A DNA stretch of 64,000 nt. It comes from Pseudaestuariivita atlantica. Lineage in GTDB: Bacteria; Pseudomonadota; Alphaproteobacteria; Rhodobacterales; Rhodobacteraceae. The notes beneath the pieces are model-generated. The model was not told the DNA's origin and did no database searches. It worked only from the letters and a program-made list of their open reading frames with translations. A program made the position numbers and the translations under genes. The stretch is from contig NZ_AQQZ01000001.1 in the NCBI RefSeq assembly GCF_001205715.1, positions 248,001-312,000 on the forward strand, read 5' to 3'. Positions 1 through 9,038 of the stretch are shown here, piece by piece; within the stretch, counting starts at the first letter, position 1; each line of letters starts with the position of its first letter.

Positions 1-84
1 GTGGATTGCATGCGCGACCTCGTGACGGGGCCTCTTGGCGGGCCTCGGGCGCGACATTAGTAGACAGGGGGGCGTTTGTGAATC
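1..84 (+). other. Window edge; possible 3' end of an upstream gene
   Basis: Frame 1 is open from the first base to a TAG at 58-60 and could be the last 19 codons of a gene cut by the window edge, but the stretch is too short to tell. The remaining 24 bases hold the leader of the next gene. Confidence 0.2.
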
Positions 85-855
85 ATGAATGAGGCAAAAG
101 AGCAGCCGATGATCGATCTGTCACAAACCGGCCTCAGCCTGCATCGCGCGACCGACGTGCCCATCACCCAGTTCCAGGTGCTGGGGGAGCGCGGGTCGGG
201 CACCAACGTGGTGCGCAAGACGATGGAGAAGAACCTGCGCCTGATGCGGGTGGAGGGGCTGGGTTGGAAGCACGGGTTTCCGCACATGGTCTGTATCCCT
301 GACGACCTGCTGGTTGTCTGCGTGGTGCGCAACGCCGCGGCGTGGGCACTGTCGATGCACAAGCGCCCGTGGCATGTCGCGCCCGAGGTGCAGGCGCTGG
401 GCTTTTCCGAGTTCCTGCGGGCGGAGTGGCGGTCGGTCGTGGATCGCCCGCCGGATTTCGAGATGCTGAGTGACGAGTTGCACGGGCAGGGCGCGACGCT
501 GCAATATGATCGCCACCCGATCACCGGCCTGCCGTTCGAGAACCTTTTCCGGCTGCGCACCGCCAAGCTGCGGGCGCTTGAGGGGATCGCCAACCGGGGC
601 TGTTCGTTCGTGTTCGTGCAGCTGGAGGTGTTCCACGTGCTGGGCGAGGATTACCTGCACCAGCTGTGCGAGGCGTTCGACGTGACCCGCAAGGTGCCGC
701 ATTTCAAGCAGGTGACGCGGCGGCTGGGCAACAAGTGGAACCAGTCCGTGCGCAATCACCGGGAGACGCCCGAGGAGATCGGCGATGCGGATGCGGAGTT
801 CATGCTGTCGCAGCTTGATCCCGATCTGGAGGCGCGGTTCGGGTATGTTTACTGA
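85..855 (+). CDS. Sulfotransferase-like P-loop protein
   Basis: 256 aa, unknown substrate. Near residue 32 the segment VLGERGSGTN resembles the 5'-phosphosulfate-binding loop of PAPS-dependent sulfotransferases. Near residue 80, VVRNAAAWALSMHKRPWH resembles the 3'-phosphate-binding segment (R..W..S) of the same fold. No signal peptide or membrane span is visible, so a cytoplasmic enzyme is expected. ATG 85 was chosen; a second in-frame ATG at 109 (MIDLSQTG) is an alternative. The gene is followed on the same strand by two copies of the dispersed repeat described below. The family assignment rests on motif likeness only. A nucleotide-binding protein of other function is possible. Confidence 0.6.
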   Translation: MNEAKEQPMIDLSQTGLSLHRATDVPITQFQVLGERGSGTNVVRKTMEKNLRLMRVEGLGWKHGFPHMVCIPDDLLVVCVVRNAAAWALSMHKRPWHVAPEVQALGFSEFLRAEWRSVVDRPPDFEMLSDELHGQGATLQYDRHPITGLPFENLFRLRTAKLRALEGIANRGCSFVFVQLEVFHVLGEDYLHQLCEAFDVTRKVPHFKQVTRRLGNKWNQSVRNHRETPEEIGDADAEFMLSQLDPDLEARFGYVY

Positions 856-933
856 GCTTTCGGTGGGGTGAAGGGGTGTTGGGAAGCATCTGCACCTGTG
901 TTTCTCTTCGCCAATGATGCCGCTTTGAGCCAT

Positions 934-1089
934 GCGCGGAATCAAGGCCGCAGGCCGCCGCGCATCGACGGGCCGCCCGCACGGCACGTCGATTTGGTGG
1001 GGCTGGGTGCTTCGCTGGGGCGGAGAGCGGGGTTTCGGAGATAAAGGTATGTAGCGGGTCGGTTGGGTCGACGCGCCGCGGCCCGTCTG
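934..1089 (+). repeat. Dispersed intergenic element, copy 1 (A-T subtype)
   Basis: About 156 bp, one of four copies in the window. It begins GCGCGGAATCAAGGCCGC and ends CCGCGGCCCGTCTG. Inside, ATCGAC (964-969) pairs with GTCGAT (988-993), enclosing a GCCG/CGGC inner stem. A third matching segment, GTCGAC, lies at 1067-1072. ATAAAGG occurs in the middle, as in copies 2 and 3. The copy starts 79 bp after the stop of the sulfotransferase-like gene. Confidence 0.85.
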
Positions 1090-1111
1090 GGACGTTGCCG
1101 CTTTGTGTCTG

Positions 1112-1266
1112 GCGCGGAATCGAGGCCGCGGGCCGCCGCGCATCGACGGGCCGCCCCCCGGCACGTCGATTTGGCTGGGCTTGGTGCGCAGCGTGGGCGG
1201 AGTGCGGGGTTGCGGGGATAAAGGAATTTAGCGGGGCGGGTGGATCGACGCGCCGCGGCCCGTCTG
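1112..1266 (+). repeat. Dispersed intergenic element, copy 2 (A-T subtype)
   Basis: About 155 bp, in direct tandem with copy 1 with 22 bp between them. Hairpin arms are ATCGAC (1142-1147) and GTCGAT (1165-1170), with the third segment ATCGAC at 1244-1249. The copy stops about 12 bp before the stop codon of the convergent acetyltransferase gene. Confidence 0.85.
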
Positions 1267-1278
1267 CAGACGTGGTGC

Positions 1279-2088
1279 TTACTTCAACGCCCGGATCGCC
1301 TTGATCAGGGGGGTGCGGTCGGGGGTGAAGCGGGGCAATTGGCCGGCGCGGGCGATGGCGTCGGGCAGGGCCACGGGGTCGTGCATGGGCAGGTCGAACA
1401 GGGCCTCGAGCTCGATCTCCCACCAGCGGCATTCCTGCAGGCCCTGCTGCACCTCCTCGGGGAAGCGGTGCTTGACCACCCGCGCGGGGTTGCCCGCGAC
1501 GACGGCATAGGGCGGCACATCGCGGGTCACGACCGCGCCGCCCGCCACCACCGCGCCGTCCCCGATGGTGATACCGCCGCGCAAAACGGCATTGTCGCCG
1601 ATCCAGACGTCGTGGCCCACGATCAGCATGCCGCGCTGCGGCTGCGGCGAGGGCACGGGCTCGCGGAAGGTCGGGCGCGTGCCGGTCTCGGCCTCCCGCG
1701 CATCCTGGTAGGCGGTGAAGAATTCGCGGTTGCTGTTGAAGAAGAGCGAGGAGGACGACGCCGCCTCGATCGGGTGGCGGTAGCCCATGAAGGAGATGTT
1801 CTCCCCCACGCTGCAATAGCGGCCAAAGCGGGACTTGGCGGGGAAGGGAGAGGCCAGTTCGGTGAACGCGCCCATTTCAGGCAGATGATAGCCCACGGCG
1901 AAGGTCGTGAACGGCTCGACCACCGCGTCACTCAGGATCGCGACCTTGCGGCCCGGCTTGATGCGCTTGACGTAATGCGACAGCGGGCGCGGTTTGCGCA
2001 TTCCGGTGCGTTTCTGGTGGATGTACCGCGAGGCGAGCAGGTCATGCACCGCGTCGGTCATGGTGAAGGTCATGGTCTGGGCGGTCAT
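1279..2088 (-). CDS. CatB/VatD-like hexapeptide O-acetyltransferase
   Basis: 269 aa. Left-handed beta-helix acyltransferase: imperfect hexapeptide repeats run from about residue 95 ([16 protein letters not shown]) and continue around residue 175 ([33 protein letters not shown]). [17 protein letters not shown] closes the helix as in the CatB/VatD xenobiotic and sugar acetyltransferases. The acceptor cannot be told from sequence. The N-terminal 70 residues are longer than in minimal CatB proteins. ATG 2088 was chosen because the upstream in-frame extension to 2175 has no family-like sequence; an ATG at 2073 is a close alternative. Convergent with the repeat-bearing gap downstream. Confidence 0.8.
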   Translation of the reverse strand: MTAQTMTFTMTDAVHDLLASRYIHQKRTGMRKPRPLSHYVKRIKPGRKVAILSDAVVEPFTTFAVGYHLPEMGAFTELASPFPAKSRFGRYCSVGENISFMGYRHPIEAASSSSLFFNSNREFFTAYQDAREAETGTRPTFREPVPSPQPQRGMLIVGHDVWIGDNAVLRGGITIGDGAVVAGGAVVTRDVPPYAVVAGNPARVVKHRFPEEVQQGLQECRWWEIELEALFDLPMHDPVALPDAIARAGQLPRFTPDRTPLIKAIRALK

Positions 2089-2260
2089 CGTCTGCTCGGG
2101 TCGTCGTGTTTCCCATAGGCTATCGCAGAGGCCATCATGGCTCAATCCCGGCGCCGGTCGCGGCAATTTGACCACTGACGCGGCGTGTTTGTGTTCCTAT
2201 CTGGGGTGCAGCGGGTGAAGATTGCGTGTATGACGCCGCTGCTCGCCCCGATATCTGCCC

Positions 2261-2266
2261 GGAGAA
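2261..2266 (+). promoter_or_regulatory. Ribosome binding site deciding the TTG start of hemA
   Basis: GGAGAA lies 5 bases before TTG 2272. No comparable Shine-Dalgarno precedes the upstream in-frame start codons at 2185 or 2230, so translation most likely begins at the rare TTG codon. Confidence 0.75.
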
Positions 2267-2271
2267 GCCCG

Positions 2272-3495
2272 TTGGATTATCTTGCCGCCCTCGACACCGC
2301 CCTGACCCGTCTGCATGAAGAAGGACGCTATCGCACCTTCATCGATATCGAACGGCGGCAGGGCGCCTATCCGCACGCGGTCTGGCGGGATGCGGACGGG
2401 ACGGAACGCCCGATCACGGTCTGGTGCGGCAACGACTATCTTGGCATGGGCCAGCACCCGGCGGTGCTGGAGGCGATGCACGAGGCGCTGGACGCCACCG
2501 GCGCGGGATCGGGCGGCACGCGCAACATCTCGGGCACGACGGTCTATCACAACGCGCTGGAGGCCGAACTGGCCGACCTGCACGGCAAAGAGGCGGCGCT
2601 GCTGTTCACCTCGGCCTACATCGCCAATGATGCCACGCTGAGCACGCTGCCCAAGCTCTTTCCCGGCCTCATCATCTATTCCGACGCGCTGAACCATGCC
2701 TCGATGATCGAGGGTGTGCGGCGCAATGGCGGGGCCAAGCGCATCTTCCGCCACAACGACGTGGCGCATCTGCGCGAATTGCTGGAGGCCGACGACCCGG
2801 CCGCGCCCAAGCTGATCGCGTTTGAGTCGGTCTACTCGATGGATGGCGATTTCGGCCCCATCGCCGAGATCTGCGACCTGGCCGAGGAATTCGGCGCGCT
2901 GACCTATATCGACGAGGTGCACGCGGTGGGCATGTACGGGCCGCGCGGCGCGGGCGTCGCGGCGCGCGACCGGCTGGGCCACCGTATCGACATCGTGAAC
3001 GGCACGCTGGCCAAGGCCTATGGCGTGATGGGCGGCTATATCGCGGCGAGCGCCAAGATGGTCGACGCGGTGCGGTCCTACGCGCCGGGTTTCATCTTCA
3101 CCACCTCGCTGCCGCCGGCGGTGGCGGCGGGCGCGGTGGCGAGCGTGCGGCACCTCAAGCAGGACAACACGCTGCGCGAGGCGCACCAGACGCAGGCGAA
3201 GATCCTCAAGACGCGGCTGAAGGCGCTGGGCCTGCCGCTGATCGATCACGGCAGCCATATCGTGCCCGTGATTGTGGGTAACCCTGTGCATACAAAGCAG
3301 CTGTCGGACCAGTTGCTGGCCGATTTCGGCATCTACGTGCAGCCGATCAACTTCCCCACCGTTCCGCGCGGGACCGAGCGTCTGCGCTTCACGCCGAGCC
3401 CGGTTCACGGCCCGGATGAAATGGACAAGTTGGTGAAAGCATTGGACGAACTTTGGGCGCATTGTGCGCTGAATCGCGCCGAAATGAGTGCGTGA
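2272..3495 (+). CDS. hemA: 5-aminolevulinate synthase
   Basis: 407 aa. Condenses glycine and succinyl-CoA to 5-aminolevulinate with PLP, the first step of the C4 heme/bacteriochlorophyll pathway used by alphaproteobacteria. Family sequence is collinear from [11 protein letters not shown] to the C-terminus. The glycine-rich [13 protein letters not shown] region, the DEVHAVG motif and the PLP lysine in NGTLAKAYG are all present. With the TTG start at 2272, that lysine is residue 248, the same number as in the characterised Rhodobacter enzyme, and total length also matches (407 aa). This is strong support for the unusual start. Divergent from the acetyltransferase gene. Confidence 0.97.
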   Translation: MDYLAALDTALTRLHEEGRYRTFIDIERRQGAYPHAVWRDADGTERPITVWCGNDYLGMGQHPAVLEAMHEALDATGAGSGGTRNISGTTVYHNALEAELADLHGKEAALLFTSAYIANDATLSTLPKLFPGLIIYSDALNHASMIEGVRRNGGAKRIFRHNDVAHLRELLEADDPAAPKLIAFESVYSMDGDFGPIAEICDLAEEFGALTYIDEVHAVGMYGPRGAGVAARDRLGHRIDIVNGTLAKAYGVMGGYIAASAKMVDAVRSYAPGFIFTTSLPPAVAAGAVASVRHLKQDNTLREAHQTQAKILKTRLKALGLPLIDHGSHIVPVIVGNPVHTKQLSDQLLADFGIYVQPINFPTVPRGTERLRFTPSPVHGPDEMDKLVKALDELWAHCALNRAEMSA

Positions 3496-3559
3496 CGGGG
3501 GGTTTTCCCTGTTCTGTTAGCGCCAATGTGCTAAGCAACCCCCCAAACGGACTGGGGAC

Positions 3560-3581
3560 GAATCGCGCCTGTGCGCGATTC
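3560..3581 (+). other. Leader hairpin upstream of the RodZ-like gene
   Basis: Perfect 9-bp stem GAATCGCGC / GCGCGATTC with loop CTGT, ending 20 bp before the next start codon. No T-run follows, so it is not a classical terminator of hemA. It could be a leader structure or a regulator site. Confidence 0.4.
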
Positions 3582-3601
3582 ACGGGAAGGACAGGCTTCC
3601 G

Positions 3602-5182
3602 ATGATCGGACGCAAGGGGCGTCAGAACACGGAGATCGAGACGGCAGAGCCGAAGAGCTTTGACGACTACGAGACGCGTCTGGGTGACCTGATGCGCGGC
3701 GAGCGGGCGACGCTCGGCAAGTCCCTTCTTGATGTTCAGCGGGAATTGCGGATCAAGGCGGCCTATATCGCCGCGATCGAGAATTGCGATCCCTCGGTGT
3801 TCGAGACGCCCGGTTTCATCGCGGGCTACGTGCGGTCCTATGCGCGCTACCTCGGCATGGACCCCGATCTTGTCTTCCAGGCCTTCTGCGACGAAAGCGG
3901 ATTTGCCACGGCGCATGGCATGTCGTCGGAGGCGTCCTCGCGCAAGCGCGACGATGTGGAGGCGCATATGAGCGCGGCAGCGGTGAAGTCCGATCCGCTG
4001 GTCGATCCGCGCACCGCCTTCGTACCGCCGACCGACACCATGCTGACCCGGATCGAGCCGGGCGCGGTAGGGTCGGTGCTGGTCCTGGCGCTGCTGTTGG
4101 GCGGCATCGGCTATGGCGGCTGGACGGTATTGCAGGAAGTGCAGAAAGTGCAGTTGTCCCCGGTCGAGCAGACGCCGATCGCGGTGTCCGACCTTGATCC
4201 CCTGACCGCTGCCACCAACCGGGTGGAGACCGAGCAGGTCGCGCAGCTGGACGCGCCGACGCAGGCGCTGGACCGGTTGTACCGCCCGCAGGCGCTGGAC
4301 GTGCCGGTGCTGATCGCGCGGGATGCGCCGATCTCGACCCTTGATCCGCGGCGGACGGGCAGCTTCGTCTCGCCGGTCGAGGACAGCGCGCCGCGCATCG
4401 CGACGGCGCCTGCCGATGCGCTGCCGATCTCGCGCCACAAGGGCGTGACGGTCATGGCGGCGCGTCCGTCGTGGATGCAGATCGAGGGCGCGGATGGCGT
4501 GCTGTTCGAGGGCACGATGAACGCGGGCGACACCTATCCGCTGTCGGAGGACACCGCGTCGCTGGTCGTGGGCCGGGCTGGGGCGGTCTACCTGATGGTG
4601 GACGGGCAGGTCTATGGCCCCACGGGGCCGCAAGGCCAGTCGCTGGGCGGGATCGATTTGACGCGGGAGGCCGTGTTGGAGCGGTTCGCGCTGGCTGACA
4701 TCCCGGCGGATGAGGACCTGAAGACGCTGGTTGCGGAACTGGACGTGAACCAGCGGCCCGCCGCCGCGACCGGCGGTGCGCCGGTGCAGATCGCGACGCC
4801 CGCTTTGCCGGGTCGTCCGCGCGTCTATGAAGACGGGCAACCGGTGGTGACGGTTCTGGCCTCTGCCGAGACGTGGGTGCTGATCAAGGATGCTGCCGGT
4901 GCGCGGTTGTTCGAGGCGGTGCTGCAGGCGGGCGATACCTATACCGTGCCGCAGACCGAGAACCCGCCGGTGATCCGCACGGGCAATGCCGGTGCCGTCT
5001 ACTTCAACGTCGGTGGTGAGACGCTTGGGCCTTACGGGGACCGGGGCGCAGTGCGCGACAACCAGCAATTGACGGCCACGGCGCTGGCCAGCGCCTATGA
5101 CCCGGTTGATCCGACGCGCCTGTCGGAAGACGTGCAGAAGGTCGTCGCGGAACTCGCGCGGCCCTTGCCGCTGGACAACTGA
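3602..5182 (+). CDS. RodZ-like helix-turn-helix membrane protein with two C-terminal DUF4115 domains
   Basis: 526 aa. Residues about 20-90 form an XRE-like HTH of the RodZ type (GDLMRGERATLGKSLLDVQ, AYIAAIENCDPSVFE, GFIAGYVRSYARYLGMDP). A single membrane span lies near 158-178 (SVLVLALLLGGIGYGGW). Two DUF4115-like periplasmic domains follow near 280-365 and 415-500, both with an AGDTY.(V/L)P core and a GNAGAVYF or GRAGAVYL signature. RodZ links MreB to the cell-wall elongation machinery; in alphaproteobacteria such proteins often carry duplicated C-terminal domains. ATG 3602 is preceded by GGAAGG. It sits directly before ispG, a common order in Rhodobacteraceae. Confidence 0.8.
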   Translation: MIGRKGRQNTEIETAEPKSFDDYETRLGDLMRGERATLGKSLLDVQRELRIKAAYIAAIENCDPSVFETPGFIAGYVRSYARYLGMDPDLVFQAFCDESGFATAHGMSSEASSRKRDDVEAHMSAAAVKSDPLVDPRTAFVPPTDTMLTRIEPGAVGSVLVLALLLGGIGYGGWTVLQEVQKVQLSPVEQTPIAVSDLDPLTAATNRVETEQVAQLDAPTQALDRLYRPQALDVPVLIARDAPISTLDPRRTGSFVSPVEDSAPRIATAPADALPISRHKGVTVMAARPSWMQIEGADGVLFEGTMNAGDTYPLSEDTASLVVGRAGAVYLMVDGQVYGPTGPQGQSLGGIDLTREAVLERFALADIPADEDLKTLVAELDVNQRPAAATGGAPVQIATPALPGRPRVYEDGQPVVTVLASAETWVLIKDAAGARLFEAVLQAGDTYTVPQTENPPVIRTGNAGAVYFNVGGETLGPYGDRGAVRDNQQLTATALASAYDPVDPTRLSEDVQKVVAELARPLPLDN

Positions 5183-5258
5183 CCGCGGGGGCAGGGGATT
5201 GAAACCTGTCCAGTTGAGTTTACAGTATCCCTGACATCACGCTGTGGGAGCCCCATCC

Positions 5259-6389
5259 ATGTCGCTGAACCACGTTCGCCCGTGGCGCAACATCTATCGC
5301 CGCTCGTCGCGCCAGATCATGGTGGGCAACGTGCCCGTGGGGGGCGATGCGCCGATCAGCGTGCAGACGATGACCAACACGGTCACCACCGATATTCCCG
5401 GCACCATCGCGCAGGTTCAGGCGGCGGCAGAGGCCGGCGCAGATATCGTGCGCGTGTCGGTGCCTGACCAGGCGTCGTCGAAGGCGCTGAAGGAGATCGT
5501 GGCGGAAAGCCCGGTGCCGATCGTCGCGGACATCCATTTCCACTACAAGCGCGGGATCGAAGCGGCAGAGGCGGGCGCGGCCTGCCTGCGCATCAACCCC
5601 GGCAATATCGGTGACGAGACGCGCGTGCGCGAAGTCATCAAGGCGGCGCGCGATCACGGCTGTTCGATGCGGATCGGGGTCAATGCCGGGTCGCTGGAGA
5701 AGCACCTGCTGGAAAAGTACGGCGAGCCGTGCCCGGATGCGATGGTCGAAAGCGGCCTCGACCATATCAAGGTGTTGCAGGACAACGATTTCCACGAGTT
5801 CAAGATCAGCTGCAAGGCGTCGGACGTGTTCATGGCCGCCGCCGCCTACCAGCAGCTGGCCGAGGCGACGGACGCGCCCATCCATCTGGGTATTACCGAG
5901 GCGGGCGGGCTGGTCAGCGGCACGATCAAGTCGGCCATCGGGCTTGGCAACCTCTTGTGGATGGGGATCGGCGACACGATCCGCGTGTCGCTGTCCGCCG
6001 ACCCGGTGGAAGAGGTGAAGGTCGGATACGAGATCCTCAAGTCGCTGGGCCTGCGGCATAGGGGCGTAAACATCATCTCCTGCCCGTCCTGCGCGCGGCA
6101 GGGGTTCGATGTGATCAAGACGGTCGAGACGCTGGAAAAGCGGCTGGAACACATCAAGACGCCGATGTCGCTGTCGATCATCGGCTGCGTGGTGAACGGA
6201 CCCGGCGAGGCGCTGATGACCGATGTGGGCTTTACCGGCGGTGGCGCGGGCAGCGGCATGGTCTACCTTGCGGGCAAGGCCAGCCACAAGATGTCGAACG
6301 AGCAGATGATCGACCACATCGTCGAGGAGGTCGAGAAGAAGGCCGCCGAGATCGACGCCGCCGAAGCGGAGGTGCAGGCGGCGGAGTGA
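5259..6389 (+). CDS. ispG: 4-hydroxy-3-methylbut-2-enyl diphosphate synthase (flavodoxin)
   Basis: 376 aa. Penultimate step of the MEP isoprenoid pathway: reductive ring opening of MEcPP to HMBPP using a [4Fe-4S] cluster. The cluster cysteines are visible as CPSC (residues 275 and 278) and [11 protein letters not shown] (Cys310, with the cluster-ligating Glu317). The TIM-barrel N-terminus has [10 protein letters not shown] and RVSVPD motifs. GGGAG before ATG 5259 fixes the start; an upstream in-frame ATG at 5244 lacks a good ribosome site. Convergent with the BepA-like protease gene 45 bp downstream. Confidence 0.96.
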   Translation: MSLNHVRPWRNIYRRSSRQIMVGNVPVGGDAPISVQTMTNTVTTDIPGTIAQVQAAAEAGADIVRVSVPDQASSKALKEIVAESPVPIVADIHFHYKRGIEAAEAGAACLRINPGNIGDETRVREVIKAARDHGCSMRIGVNAGSLEKHLLEKYGEPCPDAMVESGLDHIKVLQDNDFHEFKISCKASDVFMAAAAYQQLAEATDAPIHLGITEAGGLVSGTIKSAIGLGNLLWMGIGDTIRVSLSADPVEEVKVGYEILKSLGLRHRGVNIISCPSCARQGFDVIKTVETLEKRLEHIKTPMSLSIIGCVVNGPGEALMTDVGFTGGGAGSGMVYLAGKASHKMSNEQMIDHIVEEVEKKAAEIDAAEAEVQAAE

Positions 6390-6434
6390 CGGGGCCTGGA
6401 AAGGTCCTGGGAGTTTTGGCGCGCGCCGCTTGGC

Positions 6435-7757
6435 TTACCGGCGCTTGGCGCGTTTCGCGGCGCTGAGCACGTCCTGCGCCCGGCGGGCGGGGCCCGATCC
6501 GGGGGGCAGCAGGTCGACCGCGCGCTTGGCGTGCAACTCGGCATCCTTCAGGCGGCCCTGCAGGGCATAGCGTTCGGCGGTCACGAGCGAGGCCATGCCG
6601 TTCTGGCCCGACCGCGCATAGGCCACCGACAGGTCACGCAGGATGCGGGCATCGCGGAAATCGGCGGCGCGGGCGCGTTCGAGAATCGGCAGCGCGGCGC
6701 GGTATTGCTTGGCCGCCAAGAGGGCGCGGCCATAGCCGCCGAGGATCAGCGCCTCGCCCGGTGCGAGCGCGGAGGCGCGTTTGTAGGTCGCCACGGCGGC
6801 GGCGTATTGGCGGCTTTCAAGCTGGATTTGTCCCTTGAGTTCAAGGAGAAACGGGTCGTTCTTGCGCAGCGCCAGCGCCTTGTCGATCGAGGCGGTGGCC
6901 TTTTTCAGGTTCGACTGGCGGTGATAGGCGATGGCTTCGCGCATGTGGCGGATATCGGCGGAGGGGCTTTCCTTGGACCGGCGGAACGTCCAGCCGGGCG
7001 CGCGGGTGAAGGCGCTGAGTTTGCCCTTGGCGCGCTGGAACCAGTATTCGCCGGCCGGGTTCGGCTTGCCGCGATCCTCGAAGGCCTGCGCCTGCGCGCG
7101 CAGCGCGCGCAGGCGGTCGCGCGACAGCGGGTGGGTGCGGGCATAGGGGTCCTGACGGCCGGGGCGCAGAAGTTCCTGCCCCGCGAAGATTTCCATCACG
7201 TCGAGCGCGCCCTGAACCGGGATGCCCGCCCGGACCAGCAGGCGGATGGAGGTCTGGTCGGCGCTTGACTCCTCGGCGCGGGTATGGCCGAAGAAGACGC
7301 GCCGGGCCGATCCGGCGGTGCCGAGTGCAAGGCCCGCGGCGGCCTGCGGCGAGCCGCTGACGGCGGCGGCGGCGGCGAGCACCGCGCCAAGGCCCGCGAC
7401 GGTGCGCGCGGTGCGCAGGTTGCCCGCGCGGCGGGTGAGGTGGCCGTTGGCGATATGCGCGGCCTCGTGCGCGATGACCGCCTGCAGGGCCGGCGCGCTG
7501 TCAAGCTTCAGAAGCAGGCCGTAATTGATGAAGATGTGCTGGGTGTCGGCGACGAAGGCGTTGAGCGTGTTGTCGTTCACCACGAGGATGCGGACCGAGC
7601 TGGGGCTGAGCCCGGCGGCGCGCAGCACCGGCGTCGCCACCTGTTTCAGCGCGTATTCGATGTCGGCGTCGCGCAGCAGGCCGCGCGCCTGTGCCGCGAA
7701 CGCGGTGGCGGCCACGAGACAGGCCGCGAGGCCGAGGCGAACGAGGGCGCGGTGCAT
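6435..7757 (-). CDS. BepA-like M48 zinc metalloprotease with TPR domain
   Basis: 440 aa, exported. A signal peptide (MHRALVRLGLAACLVAATAF, cleavage near AQA) is followed by an M48 peptidase domain with HEAAH at residues 97-101 and the downstream glutamate in EESSADQTS. A C-terminal TPR region occupies about residues 265-430 (repeated A..L..Y.RA patterns). BepA/YfgC family proteins degrade or help assemble outer-membrane LptD and Bam components in the periplasm. Start ATG 7757 was chosen because it exposes the signal peptide; the longer in-frame extension to 7841 would bury it. Divergent from the aminotransferase with a 71-bp gap. Confidence 0.88.
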   Translation of the reverse strand: MHRALVRLGLAACLVAATAFAAQARGLLRDADIEYALKQVATPVLRAAGLSPSSVRILVVNDNTLNAFVADTQHIFINYGLLLKLDSAPALQAVIAHEAAHIANGHLTRRAGNLRTARTVAGLGAVLAAAAAVSGSPQAAAGLALGTAGSARRVFFGHTRAEESSADQTSIRLLVRAGIPVQGALDVMEIFAGQELLRPGRQDPYARTHPLSRDRLRALRAQAQAFEDRGKPNPAGEYWFQRAKGKLSAFTRAPGWTFRRSKESPSADIRHMREAIAYHRQSNLKKATASIDKALALRKNDPFLLELKGQIQLESRQYAAAVATYKRASALAPGEALILGGYGRALLAAKQYRAALPILERARAADFRDARILRDLSVAYARSGQNGMASLVTAERYALQGRLKDAELHAKRAVDLLPPGSGPARRAQDVLSAAKRAKRR

Positions 7758-7828
7758 TGACGAGGGCGGCTCCATTTGCGACGCCCGCGGAGCGGGGCGT
7801 CCTGTCGCGCGACCATAGGGGGGGAGAG

Positions 7829-8971
7829 ATGCGGAACTCAAGGCGCGGGGCGGTCGATCCCTTCATCGTGATGGACGTGCTGGCGGCGGCCCGCGCGGCA
7901 GAGGCCGCGGGGCGGCATATCGTGCATATGGAGGTGGGCCAGCCCGCCACCGGCGCCCCCGCCGCAGCGACCGCCCGGCTGGCCGAAGCGCTGGGCGGCG
8001 ATCCGCTGGGCTACACGCAGGCGACGGGGCTGCCGGAATTGCGCGCGGCCATCGCGCAACTCTATGACAAGTGGTACGGAATCACGCTCGACCCCGCCCG
8101 CGTCGTGGTCACGGCGGGGGCGTCGGGGGCCTTTGTCCTTGCGTTCAGCGCGCTGTTCGACAGTGGTGAAAGGGTGGGGATCGGGCGGCCGGGTTACCCG
8201 TCCTACCGCCAGATCCTGCGCGCGCTGGGGATCGAGGCCGTGGATATCGAGACGCGGGCGGAAAACCGCCTGCAACCGGTGGCGGACGACATTGCCGCGC
8301 ATGCGCTGGACGGGCTGCTGGTCGCCTCGCCCGCCAACCCCACGGGCACGATGCTGGACCACGCGGCGCTGGCGGCGCTGATCGAAGCGGCGCAGGAGGC
8401 GGGCGCGGCGTTTATCAGCGACGAGATCTATCATGGGCTGGATTACGGAACCCGCGCGGTCAGCGCGCTGGAGGTGTCGGACGAGGTGATCGTCATCAAC
8501 TCCTTCTCGAAATACTTCAGCATGACGGGCTGGCGCGTGGGCTGGATGGTGGTGCCCGACCACATGGTGCGGCGGGTGGAGAACCTTGCCGCGAACCTCT
8601 TCATCTGCGCGCCGCATGCCGCGCAGGTGGCCGCACTTGGCGCGCTGGAAGCGCATGAGGAATGCCAGGCAAACCTGTCTGTCTACACGAGAAACCGGGA
8701 ATTGATGCTGAAGGGCCTGCTGCGCGCGGGGTTCGACAAGATCGCGCCGCCGGACGGGGCGTTCTACGTTTATGCCGACGTGTCCGAACATACCGACGAT
8801 TCGCTCGCCTTCTGTGCCGAGGTGCTGGAGAAGGCGGGCGTGGCGATCACGCCGGGGCTCGATTTCGACCCGGTGCGCGGCAACCGCACGGTGCGCTTTT
8901 CCTATGCCGGCGCGACCGAGGATATCGAGGAGGGGCTGCGCAGGCTTGCCGCCTTCATGGCCGATCGCTGA
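7829..8971 (+). CDS. Class I/II PLP-dependent aminotransferase
   Basis: 380 aa, fold type I. PLP lysine is in INSFSKYFSMTGWRVGW (K228). The upstream SPANPTGT and SDEIYHGLDYG motifs and the C-terminal RFSYAGAT arginine are the usual aspartate-aminotransferase-family contacts. Substrate is not defined by sequence. A strong ribosome site (GGGGGGGAGA) precedes ATG 7829. The next gene, a cell-wall amidase, follows 67 bp downstream on the same strand. Confidence 0.88.
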   Translation: MRNSRRGAVDPFIVMDVLAAARAAEAAGRHIVHMEVGQPATGAPAAATARLAEALGGDPLGYTQATGLPELRAAIAQLYDKWYGITLDPARVVVTAGASGAFVLAFSALFDSGERVGIGRPGYPSYRQILRALGIEAVDIETRAENRLQPVADDIAAHALDGLLVASPANPTGTMLDHAALAALIEAAQEAGAAFISDEIYHGLDYGTRAVSALEVSDEVIVINSFSKYFSMTGWRVGWMVVPDHMVRRVENLAANLFICAPHAAQVAALGALEAHEECQANLSVYTRNRELMLKGLLRAGFDKIAPPDGAFYVYADVSEHTDDSLAFCAEVLEKAGVAITPGLDFDPVRGNRTVRFSYAGATEDIEEGLRRLAAFMADR

Positions 8972-9038
8972 GGGCGCTTGCACCCGGCGCGGCCGCCGCG
9001 CGATAGTGGCGGCAGAGCAGGAACAACCGGGTCGGGCG

